A stretch of 41,168 bases of DNA, from the NCBI GenBank assembly GCA_903921365.1, contig CAIXPS010000326.1:1-41168 (forward strand), in the 5' to 3' direction. Both the position numbers and the translations under genes were made by a program. How positions within the stretch are numbered: position 1 is the first letter of the stretch; every line of letters starts with the position of its first letter. Of the stretch, positions 1 to 7,574 are shown piece by piece. Source of the DNA: an uncultured bacterium. Its GTDB lineage: Bacteria; Chloroflexota; Anaerolineae; J036; Brachytrichaceae. Below the pieces are notes generated by a model. That model had not been told where the DNA came from. It did not search any database and saw nothing but the letters and a program-made list of their open reading frames with translations.

Positions 1-37
1 CATCGCGACCGTCGGGGCTTTTGTATCGAAGCGAAGG

Positions 38-958
38 CTACAGCTTGACTGCGCCCTCCATCAGGCCCTTCATAAACCACTTCTGCAGCAGCGCATACAG
101 AATAACTACTGGAGTCGCTGCAAAGATCAACATTGTGGCGTCTGCGGCTTCACCGGCGAACTGACCACGGAATCGGGGTGATAACGCGGTTTCATAGCTC
201 GTTGCCAGCACTTTCTGGATACCCACCGAGATCGTCATCTGGTTATCCCGGTCGATCAGTGTGTAGGTCGTCAGGAAGTCGCTCCACGCGCCGATAAACG
301 CCAGCGTCGCGATGACGACGATGCCACCTGCGGCCAATGGCAATGCGATGCGCCAGAACACCATAAACCAGTTCGCCCCATCGATCAAGGCGGATTCCTC
401 AATCTCCCTGGGGATGGAAAGGAAGGTCTGACGCATGATGAAAATCGTCACTGGCACGCCAGAGCCAAATAAAAGGATCAACCCGACAACGCTGTTGCGC
501 AAGTGCAGAAATGTCATCAGTTCGTACAGCGCCATCAACCCGCCTGAGCGCGGAATGAACATGGAGACAAGGATGGCTACGAAGATCAAGTCGCGGAAGC
601 GGAAGTTTAGCCGGCTGAAGGCATAGCCTGCGAGTGATGCGCAGAATACCTGCACGATGGTTGTGCCGATAGCCACGATGAAGCTATTGAGCATGTACAC
701 CGGCAGGTTCTGGATGGCGGTAAACATGTACTCATAATTCACCAGGCTGAAGGTTTTCGGGATGATCGCGCTTGTGTTGGTGGAGAACTCGAGCCGGTCT
801 TTGAATGATGTCCCAATCAGCCAAAGCACAGGGACAAAAATGAGGATTAGAACAACTACCATCACCAGATGGGTGCCGATGTTGCTCTGTCGCAACCAGG
901 TGCGGAAAGTCTTGCCGGTGCGTTGAACGGGCAGGCGTGTGTTCACAGTTGTATTCAT
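38..958 (-). CDS. Sugar ABC transporter permease, MalG-like
   Basis: Inner-membrane permease subunit of a carbohydrate-type (CUT1) ABC importer, 306 aa. It has about six hydrophobic segments, starting with one at residues 32-52. The EAA loop that contacts the ATPase is visible at residues 187-206 (EESALIDGANWFMVFWRIAL), with the conserved Gly at its expected place. The C-terminus (QKWFMKGLMEGAVKL) is typical of MalG-like proteins. GAGGT lies a few bases upstream of the ATG and supports this start. The gene is 27 bp downstream of the MalF-like gene and is last in a binding protein - permease - permease operon. No ATPase gene is present here, so a shared MsmX-type ATPase is likely. The substrate cannot be told from sequence. 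Confidence 0.93.
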   Translation of the reverse strand: MNTTVNTRLPVQRTGKTFRTWLRQSNIGTHLVMVVVLILIFVPVLWLIGTSFKDRLEFSTNTSAIIPKTFSLVNYEYMFTAIQNLPVYMLNSFIVAIGTTIVQVFCASLAGYAFSRLNFRFRDLIFVAILVSMFIPRSGGLMALYELMTFLHLRNSVVGLILLFGSGVPVTIFIMRQTFLSIPREIEESALIDGANWFMVFWRIALPLAAGGIVVIATLAFIGAWSDFLTTYTLIDRDNQMTISVGIQKVLATSYETALSPRFRGQFAGEAADATMLIFAATPVVILYALLQKWFMKGLMEGAVKL

Positions 959-985
959 GGCTTTACCTCAATTACTGTCACCGTG

Positions 986-1933
986 CTAGGACTGCCTTAG
1001 TACGCGGAAGCTGATAAACGAAATCAATGCAGCGGTCATGCCCACCAACAGGCTGATTGCGGCCGCATAACCGAGTCGCAGGTCGCCAAACTGGAACGCC
1101 ACTTGATACACATACAGACCCAGAGTGGTGGTTGACGCCTGTGGGCCGCCGTTTGTGAGCACCAGCATCGACTCAGTTGCGCCGATGATGCCCACATTCA
1201 ACGCAATCACCAATGCGAAAGTAGGCTTGAGCAATGGCAACGTGATCTGTGTGAGTTGATCCCACCAGCTCGCGCCGTCGATCGCTGCCGCCTCATACAG
1301 CTCAACGCTGATGTTGTAAATGCCGATCAGGAACAACAAGGTTGGAAAGCCAAAACTGCGCCAGAGATCGGCGACCATGAGCGCAGGAAGCGCGGTGCCG
1401 ACATCTCCAAGCCAGTTGGGAACATTAACAACCCCCAGGTCCATCAGCACGTTGTTAAAGAACCCGAACTTAAAGTTGTAGAGTTGCTTGAACATCAACA
1501 GCGTAACGGCAATAGGCAGGATCGTCGGAAGATAAACGACCCACCGGTAAAACTGTCCGCCCATGCGCACTCGGCTGATCAATATTGCCAGGAATAATGC
1601 CAGGATGAACATCAATGGCAGGTACATCGCCAGGTACCTGAGCGAGATGCCCAGACCAGACAGAAACACCTTGTCCGTTAGAATTTCCTTGAAGTTATCC
1701 AGCCCATTGAATGACCAGCGAGTGCTTTCCGCGATGAAGCGATAATCTGTAAATGCCATCGCGAACCCGCGAATCATTGGCCACAAATTGAAGACCATAT
1801 ACAGAATAAGCGCCGGCGCGATGAAAAGGTAGCCAAATGGATTGGTGCGGCCGCCCTCGCGATCACGTTTTATCGCGCTGATAGCCTGGGTGATGAGTGT
1901 CCCACCCTGTCCCTGGTTCTCGGTCATGGCCAT
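986..1933 (-). CDS. Sugar ABC transporter permease, MalF-like
   Basis: Partner permease of the same CUT1 importer, 315 aa. After a charged cytoplasmic N-terminus of about 30 residues, the first membrane segment begins near residue 36 (LFIAPALILYMVFNLWP), as usual in MalF/UgpA-like proteins. An EAA loop is seen near residues 214-233 (YEAAAIDGASWWDQLTQITL). AGGAG is placed 7-8 nt before the first ATG; a second in-frame ATG follows two codons later. The two permeases would form a heterodimer in the membrane and receive substrate from the lipoprotein encoded upstream at 2072-3448. Confidence 0.93.
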   Translation of the reverse strand: MAMTENQGQGGTLITQAISAIKRDREGGRTNPFGYLFIAPALILYMVFNLWPMIRGFAMAFTDYRFIAESTRWSFNGLDNFKEILTDKVFLSGLGISLRYLAMYLPLMFILALFLAILISRVRMGGQFYRWVVYLPTILPIAVTLLMFKQLYNFKFGFFNNVLMDLGVVNVPNWLGDVGTALPALMVADLWRSFGFPTLLFLIGIYNISVELYEAAAIDGASWWDQLTQITLPLLKPTFALVIALNVGIIGATESMLVLTNGGPQASTTTLGLYVYQVAFQFGDLRLGYAAAISLLVGMTAALISFISFRVLRQS

Positions 1934-2016
1934 GATTCAGCTCCTGATAAGTCTTGCCGTCCAATAAACCCACTGGTGGTTTACTGTGACGACGGGAGTA
2001 ACGGATTCACAAACAG

Positions 2017-2052
2017 GAATAGCCTTTGCGACGAGCATCGCAAAGGCTATTC
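2017..2052 (-). terminator. Intercistronic hairpin after sugar-binding protein gene
   Basis: A perfect 15-bp inverted repeat (arms 2017-2031 and 2038-2052, 6-nt loop) lies just after the binding-protein stop and before the permease genes. The T-tail on the minus strand is poor, so it may act as a partial terminator or 3' mRNA stabiliser. Either would give more binding protein than permease, a known arrangement in ABC import operons. Confidence 0.65.
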
Positions 2053-2071
2053 ATTGACTTACATGGTCAGC

Positions 2072-3448
2072 CTAGCCAAACTTCTGCTTGGCCAACTCAC
2101 CCTTGATCTCTTCCATTGCGCTTGCCATCGCCTGCGCCGGGTCCATCGCGGTGCCGGGATCGACGACTTTTTCGATCCAGGGGCTAATCTTGGCGTTCTC
2201 AATGCCGAAGGCCGTGTTAATCGGGAACCACTTGGACTTGGAGACCAGGTCAATCCCGGCCAACTGCCACTGGTTCTTTGGAACGGGTTTGACGAACTCA
2301 TCATAGGTGTACTGGTAGCATGGCTTGGCGGCCACGTCTGCGATTTGCTTGCCAGTGGCCTTGTTGCTCGGGCCCATCCACCACAGGAAGAAGTCCACGA
2401 TACCCTGTGGGTTCTTGGCCTTGTTCAACAGCACGCTGCCGTTGATCCAGAATGGCGTTCCTGCGCCTTTCTTGCCCTTCTCCAGGGTTATATTGATGCC
2501 TGTGTCGGCTTTGTCATCGCCGAAGGTCTGCTGCGCCATCGTGCCCGCCACGTCAAAGCAGTTGATCATGGCCGTGCCGCCCTTCAGCCAGTTGCCAAAG
2601 CTGTCGGGGTGCACCTTGGGCATGAGCCCTTCTTTGACCATCTTCTGCATCCACTTCAACGCCTTGATGGAGACGTCGCCGGTGAAATCAATGATGCCGT
2701 CTTTATCGAACGGTGTATCGGAGCCGCCCCAGATCATCGCGATCAGGCCGGTCAGACCCCAATCGGCGGTGTCATACGCTTCCAGCTTCGGGTTTTTTGC
2801 CTTGCTCTTAGTTGCGAAATCGTACACTTCATCCCAGGTCTCGGGCTGTTTGGTATAACCAGCATCCTTGAGTGGGCCGGTGAACCAGGCTAGCGCTACG
2901 CTACCCACGTTGCCGGGGATAAAGTATTGCTTGCCATTGTAGCTGGCAGATTCCAGAATGGTCGGGATGATGCCGGGCTTGACTTTGGGCGCATCCGGGA
3001 TTTTCGATGCGGCCATAAAGTCATCCAAAGGCTGGATGATCCCGCGCTTAATCCACTCCACGGTGCTCCATGGCGCTTCGAGGACTGAATACCCGTCCCA
3101 TACCAGATCGCCGGCAGACTGAGAAGCCTGAAGCTTTACAGAAATATCGCCTGTTGGCGGCTTGTCCAAAGTGACCTTGGACGCCTGATCCTTGTTCCAT
3201 GCCTCAACGGCTTTATCGGCGGCGTATGCGCCCACAATGTCGGTGCGACAGAGGAAGCTGATTGGGGCGGCGGCTGCTGCTGCAGGGGCGGCGGTCGGCT
3301 GGGCTGCCGGGGCAGCTGTCGCGGCGGGAGCTGAGGTTGCTGCGGGGGCGGCGGCGCCACCGCAAGCAGCCAACAGGGCGCCTGCGGCGACCGTCGTGCT
3401 GCTTACCATGAGAAACTGACGACGACTCATTCGTTTGCTAGCGGACAT
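2072..3448 (-). CDS. Extracellular sugar-binding lipoprotein, Tat-type signal
   Basis: Solute-binding protein (SBP family 1 style) of the adjacent importer, 458 aa. The N-terminus carries a twin-arginine motif (SRRQFLMVSS) followed by a hydrophobic stretch and a lipobox ending LLAAC. It therefore appears to be exported folded and lipid-anchored. An Ala/Pro/Thr tether of about 35 residues follows (from GGAAAPAATSAP), as is common in Chloroflexota lipoproteins. The mature part resembles sugar-binding proteins (ALAWFTGPLKDAGYTKQPET, TAMINCFDVAGTMAQQTFGD). AGGAGAG lies 8 nt before the ATG. First gene of the operon and divergent from the response regulator at 3576. The ligand is unknown. Confidence 0.92.
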   Translation of the reverse strand: MSASKRMSRRQFLMVSSTTVAAGALLAACGGAAAPAATSAPAATAAPAAQPTAAPAAAAAAPISFLCRTDIVGAYAADKAVEAWNKDQASKVTLDKPPTGDISVKLQASQSAGDLVWDGYSVLEAPWSTVEWIKRGIIQPLDDFMAASKIPDAPKVKPGIIPTILESASYNGKQYFIPGNVGSVALAWFTGPLKDAGYTKQPETWDEVYDFATKSKAKNPKLEAYDTADWGLTGLIAMIWGGSDTPFDKDGIIDFTGDVSIKALKWMQKMVKEGLMPKVHPDSFGNWLKGGTAMINCFDVAGTMAQQTFGDDKADTGINITLEKGKKGAGTPFWINGSVLLNKAKNPQGIVDFFLWWMGPSNKATGKQIADVAAKPCYQYTYDEFVKPVPKNQWQLAGIDLVSKSKWFPINTAFGIENAKISPWIEKVVDPGTAMDPAQAMASAMEEIKGELAKQKFG

Positions 3449-3575
3449 TTTGGTTCTCTCCTATCCTGTGCTGGGTCGAATCCTGGGCTCTACTTCAGTA
3501 GATACTAATGATGTATCATTTCGACATCCATGAGGCAAGGGCATTGACCGGACATATAGCGGACGCACTTAGGAC
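3449..3575. promoter_or_regulatory. Divergent intergenic region with small palindrome
   Basis: This 127-bp gap must hold the promoters of the leftward sugar importer and the rightward response-regulator gene. It contains a short inverted repeat, GATAC-N7-GTATC (3501-3517), that could be an operator half-site pair. A TTGACC hexamer (3544-3549) reads toward the regulator, but I see no convincing -10 at the right distance. The assignment rests mainly on position. Confidence 0.35.
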
Positions 3576-4796
3576 ATGAACGGACCAAAACAGGACGGCA
3601 TCTCGTTCGAGGGTTTTGAGCATGATTTGCATGAGGCGTTGTCGCATCTCTACGACCCGGTTTACCGGCCGTCGGCAGCGCTGCGCAAGATTCTGAACAT
3701 CGATGTGGAACAGAGCACAAAAAACCTGCGAATCGCGATCATTCGCGCTATCGAGGAGTTGAGTCCTGAGCCGGATGTGCCCAATAATGCGCGAGTGAAA
3801 CGGGTGTACGAAACGCTGTGCTACCGCTATGTCCAAAACCTTTCGCAGGAAGAAGCGGCTGAACGTCTTGGTATTACCTCGCGTCATCTGCGCCGCGGGA
3901 TGCCGGAAGTGTTGCATACCCTGGCGCTCTATGTGTGGGAGAAACGCGCCTGGGCCGGGAATCAGGATATCGCTGATGGCGTTGCGGCAGCGCGCATCGG
4001 TTGGCGCTCGCAGGTGAAACAAGAGCTAGCCTCATTGAATGACAGCACCGTGAGCACTGTCGCGAGCGTTGACGAAGTCTTCAACAGCGCTGTGGGGCTT
4101 GTCACGAGTCTGGCTGCCCGGCGCGGCGTGCAACTCGTCACATCGCTGCAGACCGGGATGGTTGCGGCGATTCATCCCGTCGCATTGCGTCAGGTGTTGA
4201 TATCCGCCGTCGGTCAATTGATCCAGTTGATGTCAACCGGGAATATAGCCATCAATGCGACGAAAGCGGGTCTGTATATCCGTTTCGATATCACAGGTAA
4301 ACCTGTCCAGTCGGTTGCGCCACCCGACAGTAGCTTCATCCTGGAAATACTCGACGCGCACGATGGCAGTATGGCTATCGAACAAAATGAAAACCAGCTG
4401 CGCTATGCGCTTGATGTGCGCTCGGCAGACCAGACTATTCTTGTTGTTGAGGACAACCTGGACTTGGCGCATCTGTACCATCGCTACGCACTCGGCACCC
4501 CCTATAACATCATCCATGTCGCGCAGGGTCAACGCACGCTGGAAATGGTCGAGACGTATAAGCCGGCGGCAATCGTGCTGGATGTCATGCTCCCCGATAT
4601 TGATGGCTGGTTATTGTTGTCACATTTGCATGAAAACCCAGCCACAGGCGCCATCCCTGTGATTGTGTGCTCCGTCGTGCGCGAGGAAGAGCTTGCGCGC
4701 GCCCTTGGCGCGCGGTTGTTTGTTCAGAAACCGGTGCAGCGCCAGCAGTTTCTTTCGGCGCTTCATACAGTGCTTAACCCGGCTGAAGCACTGTAG
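3576..4796 (+). CDS. Atypical response regulator: HTH - degenerate ATPase - receiver
   Basis: A 406-aa protein with its receiver at the C-terminus. Residues 72-122 look like a sigma-region-4-type helix-turn-helix (LSQEEAAERLGITSRHLRRG at 89-108). Residues about 163-283 resemble a worn-down histidine-kinase ATPase fold, without recognisable N or G boxes. Residues 287-403 form a receiver domain with acidic residues E292/D293, phospho-acceptor D336 (VLDVMLPD), S366 and K385. AGGAC sits just before the ATG. The gene is divergent from the sugar importer and overlaps tail to tail with the hybrid kinase, so it may regulate one and be phosphorylated by the other; both links are inference. Similar HTH-receiver hybrids accompany hybrid kinases in Chloroflexota. 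Confidence 0.8.
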   Translation: MNGPKQDGISFEGFEHDLHEALSHLYDPVYRPSAALRKILNIDVEQSTKNLRIAIIRAIEELSPEPDVPNNARVKRVYETLCYRYVQNLSQEEAAERLGITSRHLRRGMPEVLHTLALYVWEKRAWAGNQDIADGVAAARIGWRSQVKQELASLNDSTVSTVASVDEVFNSAVGLVTSLAARRGVQLVTSLQTGMVAAIHPVALRQVLISAVGQLIQLMSTGNIAINATKAGLYIRFDITGKPVQSVAPPDSSFILEILDAHDGSMAIEQNENQLRYALDVRSADQTILVVEDNLDLAHLYHRYALGTPYNIIHVAQGQRTLEMVETYKPAAIVLDVMLPDIDGWLLLSHLHENPATGAIPVIVCSVVREEELARALGARLFVQKPVQRQQFLSALHTVLNPAEAL

Positions 4797-6948
4797 CTGA
4801 AAGCGCCATCGCACAGCGGATGAGTTTGCCAGCCGAAAAGCCATTATTGATTGCCACAACCAGACTGGGGCTATTGACCGGCCGGGTATTCGGATCCTGC
4901 GCCGTGACAAAAATGACCGGAATGTCCTGCCACTCCGGGTTGGCGTTTTTGTTGCTGAGGAATTCCCAGCCGTCAATCTCGGGCATGACGACATCCAGCA
5001 GGATCAGGTCTGGCAGTTGCGTTTGCATCATCTGTAATGCCTGGCGCCCGCCTGCTGCTGTTTCAATTTGTAACTCCGGGGCAAACGTAAACAACATGCG
5101 GGTCAGCAGTTTTACAACGTCTGGGTCATCGTCCACGATCAGCACACGTTCGAGGCGTCCCGGCGCCAGTTGAACCGCCTGTTTGAGCCGGTCGCGCGCG
5201 ACAGGTTTGACCAGGTAGTCTAATGCGTGTGCCTCCCATGCCTGTTTGCGCGCCGAAGGAAACGCGCAGCCTACAATCGCGGTGTTCGGTATCTCGTTTG
5301 AAAGCATTTCTACCGTCCGTGTCAGTTCAGACGACGCCGGCACGTTCATGATGACGGCATGTGCGGGCAGTTTTCGTTGTGCTTCCACCGCTTGAGCGAG
5401 GCTGCCGACGTCTACCATGTCAATCTCGTCTGTATACCGGCTCAGTGGTTGCGCGAGTTCACCGGTTTCATCGTAAACAATGATGCGTGGCTTTGGATTT
5501 AAGTCTGGCAGGCGACCGGAAGGGAATTGCTCCATCCACACCCAATCCTCTGATATCCAGCGGTTCGGCGCATCCGCCGGCATAATCAGGTCGGTCACCG
5601 GCAATTCGAACGAGAATTTGGTGCCTGCGCCGACAACGCTCTCAAACCAGATGCGACCGCCATGCAGTTCGACGAATTGCTTGCTGATGGTGAGTCCCAG
5701 CCCCGACCCGCCTTTATCGAGCCAGAGTGTCTGGGATCCCTGACAAAACGGGTCGAAGATGCGTTCGCGATCCTGCGGGTTAATGCCCGGCCCCGTGTCA
5801 TTCACACTCACAACTACGTAGGCTGAGTGCTGATCGATCCGAACACAAATGCCGCCGTGATCCGTAAAACGCGCGGCATTGCTCAACAGGTTCAGGATTA
5901 CCTGCCGAATGCGGGTGCGGTCGCAATACACCAGGGGGAGTTCATGCGCGATGATCACCTCCATGTTCAGCTTTTTCTTCGTAACCAGGGGTTGCACGAC
6001 GGAAATCGCCTCGTTGGCGATGGAGGCCATGTCCACGCGCTCTTTCCGCAGCGTCATTCGGCCCGACTCAACCTGGGTCAGGTCGAGCACGTCATTGATA
6101 AGTGACGACAGATGTTCGCAGTTGCGATAGATCACATTCAGGTCTTCTGCGGCAGCGGGTGGGAAGGGTTGTCCGTATATCTCCGGTGATTTCACGATCA
6201 GGTCGATCAAGCCGATGATCATGTTCAGCGGCGTGCGAAACTCATGGCTGACCTTGGAAACGAACGCCACCTTGGTTTTCTCCGCTTCCTCTGCAAGCAG
6301 TCGCAAAGCGGTCGCGCGTTCATTTGAAAGCGCCAACTGTCTGCCGGCGTTCGCCAGCTCCTTTAAGGTTTCGTCATACGAGAGTGTGGTTGCCAGCGCC
6401 TGCTGCAGTAACTGCGATGTCATCTGATAATGCTCAGCTGCCCAATGCGCAAAACCATAGGTGCGTTGAAATAACCCTGCCAACACAGCGAGTGTGCCCC
6501 AGATGCACACGAGAGCGACAATGACTTCTCCACTTTTTCCGCCTGCGCCACACCAGGCCGGCATGAGCAGGAGCGACCCTGATACGACCGCGGCCGTGAC
6601 GGCGCCAGCGCGCAGGTTCACCATGATAGCCATCATACAAACGGGAACGACCAGCAATGTCAGCACACCGGGAGCTTCAACCCATAGGCTTACCTGTCCG
6701 ATAACCCCGATCAACCCGAATCCCAGGAACCAGCGCGCCCATGGCTTCGTGGGTTGCCAGGATGCCAGCAGGAGTGTGGTGATCGGCACAAAGAAAAAGA
6801 GCAGCATTAACTGAAAGGGCTTGACGACCCAGGGTGAGATGCTGGCCAGTAACAGCAGAAAGACCGCAATAGTCACAGGTGAACTGCGCAGTTCATCCCC
6901 AAAGTCCGGTCTTGCGCCCGAATGGGGCAGTTTCTTCTGGTTGATCAT
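4774..6948 (-). CDS. Membrane hybrid histidine kinase with two receiver domains
   Basis: About 724 aa. Hydrophobic segments fill the first ~165 residues, with no obvious sensor domain. A helical linker is followed by the HisKA H-box (VSHEFRTPLNMI, His about 235) and an ATPase domain with N-box (NLLSNAARFTD), G1 (DTGPGI) and G2 (GSGLGL). The first receiver-like domain (about 487-595) has Asn in place of the phospho-acceptor Asp (VIMNVPAS) yet keeps YLVKP. The second (about 602-720) has VDDD and D652 (LLDVVMPE) but lacks the usual Lys-Pro loop, replaced by a stretch including SPSLVVAINNGFSAGKL. The ATG at 6948 is preferred over the one at 6957 because GGAGAG is then 9 nt away. The last 23 bp overlap the convergent regulator gene. 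Confidence 0.88.
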   Translation of the reverse strand: MINQKKLPHSGARPDFGDELRSSPVTIAVFLLLLASISPWVVKPFQLMLLFFFVPITTLLLASWQPTKPWARWFLGFGLIGVIGQVSLWVEAPGVLTLLVVPVCMMAIMVNLRAGAVTAAVVSGSLLLMPAWCGAGGKSGEVIVALVCIWGTLAVLAGLFQRTYGFAHWAAEHYQMTSQLLQQALATTLSYDETLKELANAGRQLALSNERATALRLLAEEAEKTKVAFVSKVSHEFRTPLNMIIGLIDLIVKSPEIYGQPFPPAAAEDLNVIYRNCEHLSSLINDVLDLTQVESGRMTLRKERVDMASIANEAISVVQPLVTKKKLNMEVIIAHELPLVYCDRTRIRQVILNLLSNAARFTDHGGICVRIDQHSAYVVVSVNDTGPGINPQDRERIFDPFCQGSQTLWLDKGGSGLGLTISKQFVELHGGRIWFESVVGAGTKFSFELPVTDLIMPADAPNRWISEDWVWMEQFPSGRLPDLNPKPRIIVYDETGELAQPLSRYTDEIDMVDVGSLAQAVEAQRKLPAHAVIMNVPASSELTRTVEMLSNEIPNTAIVGCAFPSARKQAWEAHALDYLVKPVARDRLKQAVQLAPGRLERVLIVDDDPDVVKLLTRMLFTFAPELQIETAAGGRQALQMMQTQLPDLILLDVVMPEIDGWEFLSNKNANPEWQDIPVIFVTAQDPNTRPVNSPSLVVAINNGFSAGKLIRCAMALSATVLQPG

Positions 6949-7048
6949 GTGTGTCATCTCTCCGGGTTGGATTTTAGCCCGTCGGACTCACACCCGCTTT
7001 GTCTTACCCGGTAAGCCCGGTAAGCCCAACGGCTGTAGTTGGAGCATA

Positions 7049-7426
7049 ATGAGAGGTATGAACAACAATATTGTGGGTATGCAAAAGCACAGAACGGTGG
7101 AATACATCCTGTGCTATGTGATATGGATCGTTCTCGCGGGCACATCCATCTGGTTGCTTATTCAGGGGCAGATTTACATGATGGGGCCAATTCGCTTGAG
7201 TAGCGCCGTCCCGGCGATGGTGACCTTTATAAATGACGGCAGCCTTATCCTCATCGGGATTGTGGCGCTGGTGGTTATCATATTGCTGGAGCACTACCTC
7301 CGCGTCGGGGTGGAGAAGGCCAAGTTCTGGCCTCGCGTTGCGCGCGCGATTACACTTGAAGCGATCCTGCTCGCAATCGTTTACATTGGCGCGCCGCTCC
7401 TGATCAAAGTGTTACTCGGCGCGTAG
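7049..7426 (+). CDS. Small membrane protein, function unknown
   Basis: 125 aa if it starts at the ATG at 7049, which has GGAG four bases upstream; an ATG at 7058 is also possible. Reading further upstream would run into the kinase gene, so the long form is unlikely. Three hydrophobic segments are visible: residues about 15-37, 50-75 and 100-122. The last is rich in Ile, Leu and Ala (LLAIVYIGAPLLIKVLLG). I do not recognise the family. The layout, with short loops and a basic patch before helix 3 (KAKFWPRVAR), resembles small DUF-type membrane proteins common in Chloroflexota. It is divergent from the kinase and may share its control region. Confidence 0.6.
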   Translation: MRGMNNNIVGMQKHRTVEYILCYVIWIVLAGTSIWLLIQGQIYMMGPIRLSSAVPAMVTFINDGSLILIGIVALVVIILLEHYLRVGVEKAKFWPRVARAITLEAILLAIVYIGAPLLIKVLLGA

Positions 7427-7427
7427 C

Positions 7428-7491
7428 CCATCCCTGCGAAGGGTTGGGTGGCGACGACGTAACGCGCAAGTCCAACCTTCGCAGGGTTATC
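7428..7491. repeat. 64-bp palindromic repeat, copy 1
   Basis: Copy 1 of a near-identical pair (one mismatch in 64 bp). The ends form an inverted repeat, CCCTGCGAAGGGTTGG against CCAACCTTCGCAGGG, with a single bulged G, so the RNA folds into a hairpin from either strand. It starts one base after the stop of the small membrane protein gene and lies between convergent genes. It could serve as a bidirectional terminator or be a REP-like dispersed element. Confidence 0.8.
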
Positions 7492-7504
7492 TACTACCGC
7501 AAGG

Positions 7505-7568
7505 CCATCCCTGCGAAGGGTTGGGTGGCGACGATGTAACGCGCAAGTCCAACCTTCGCAGGGTTATC
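7505..7568. repeat. 64-bp palindromic repeat, copy 2
   Basis: Second copy in the same orientation, 13 bp after the first. It differs by one base (GACGATG instead of GACGACG in the loop) and ends 6 bp before the stop of the large permease gene. The substitution is in the loop, so the stem is preserved. Confidence 0.8.
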
Positions 7569-7574
7569 GGCGTA

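Noticed and set aside
1976-2893. 305-codon plus-strand ORF opposite the sugar-binding protein gene
   Set aside because: It lies antisense to a clear gene with signal peptide and operon context; its protein is rich in His, Arg and Leu without a family, as expected for a shadow frame.
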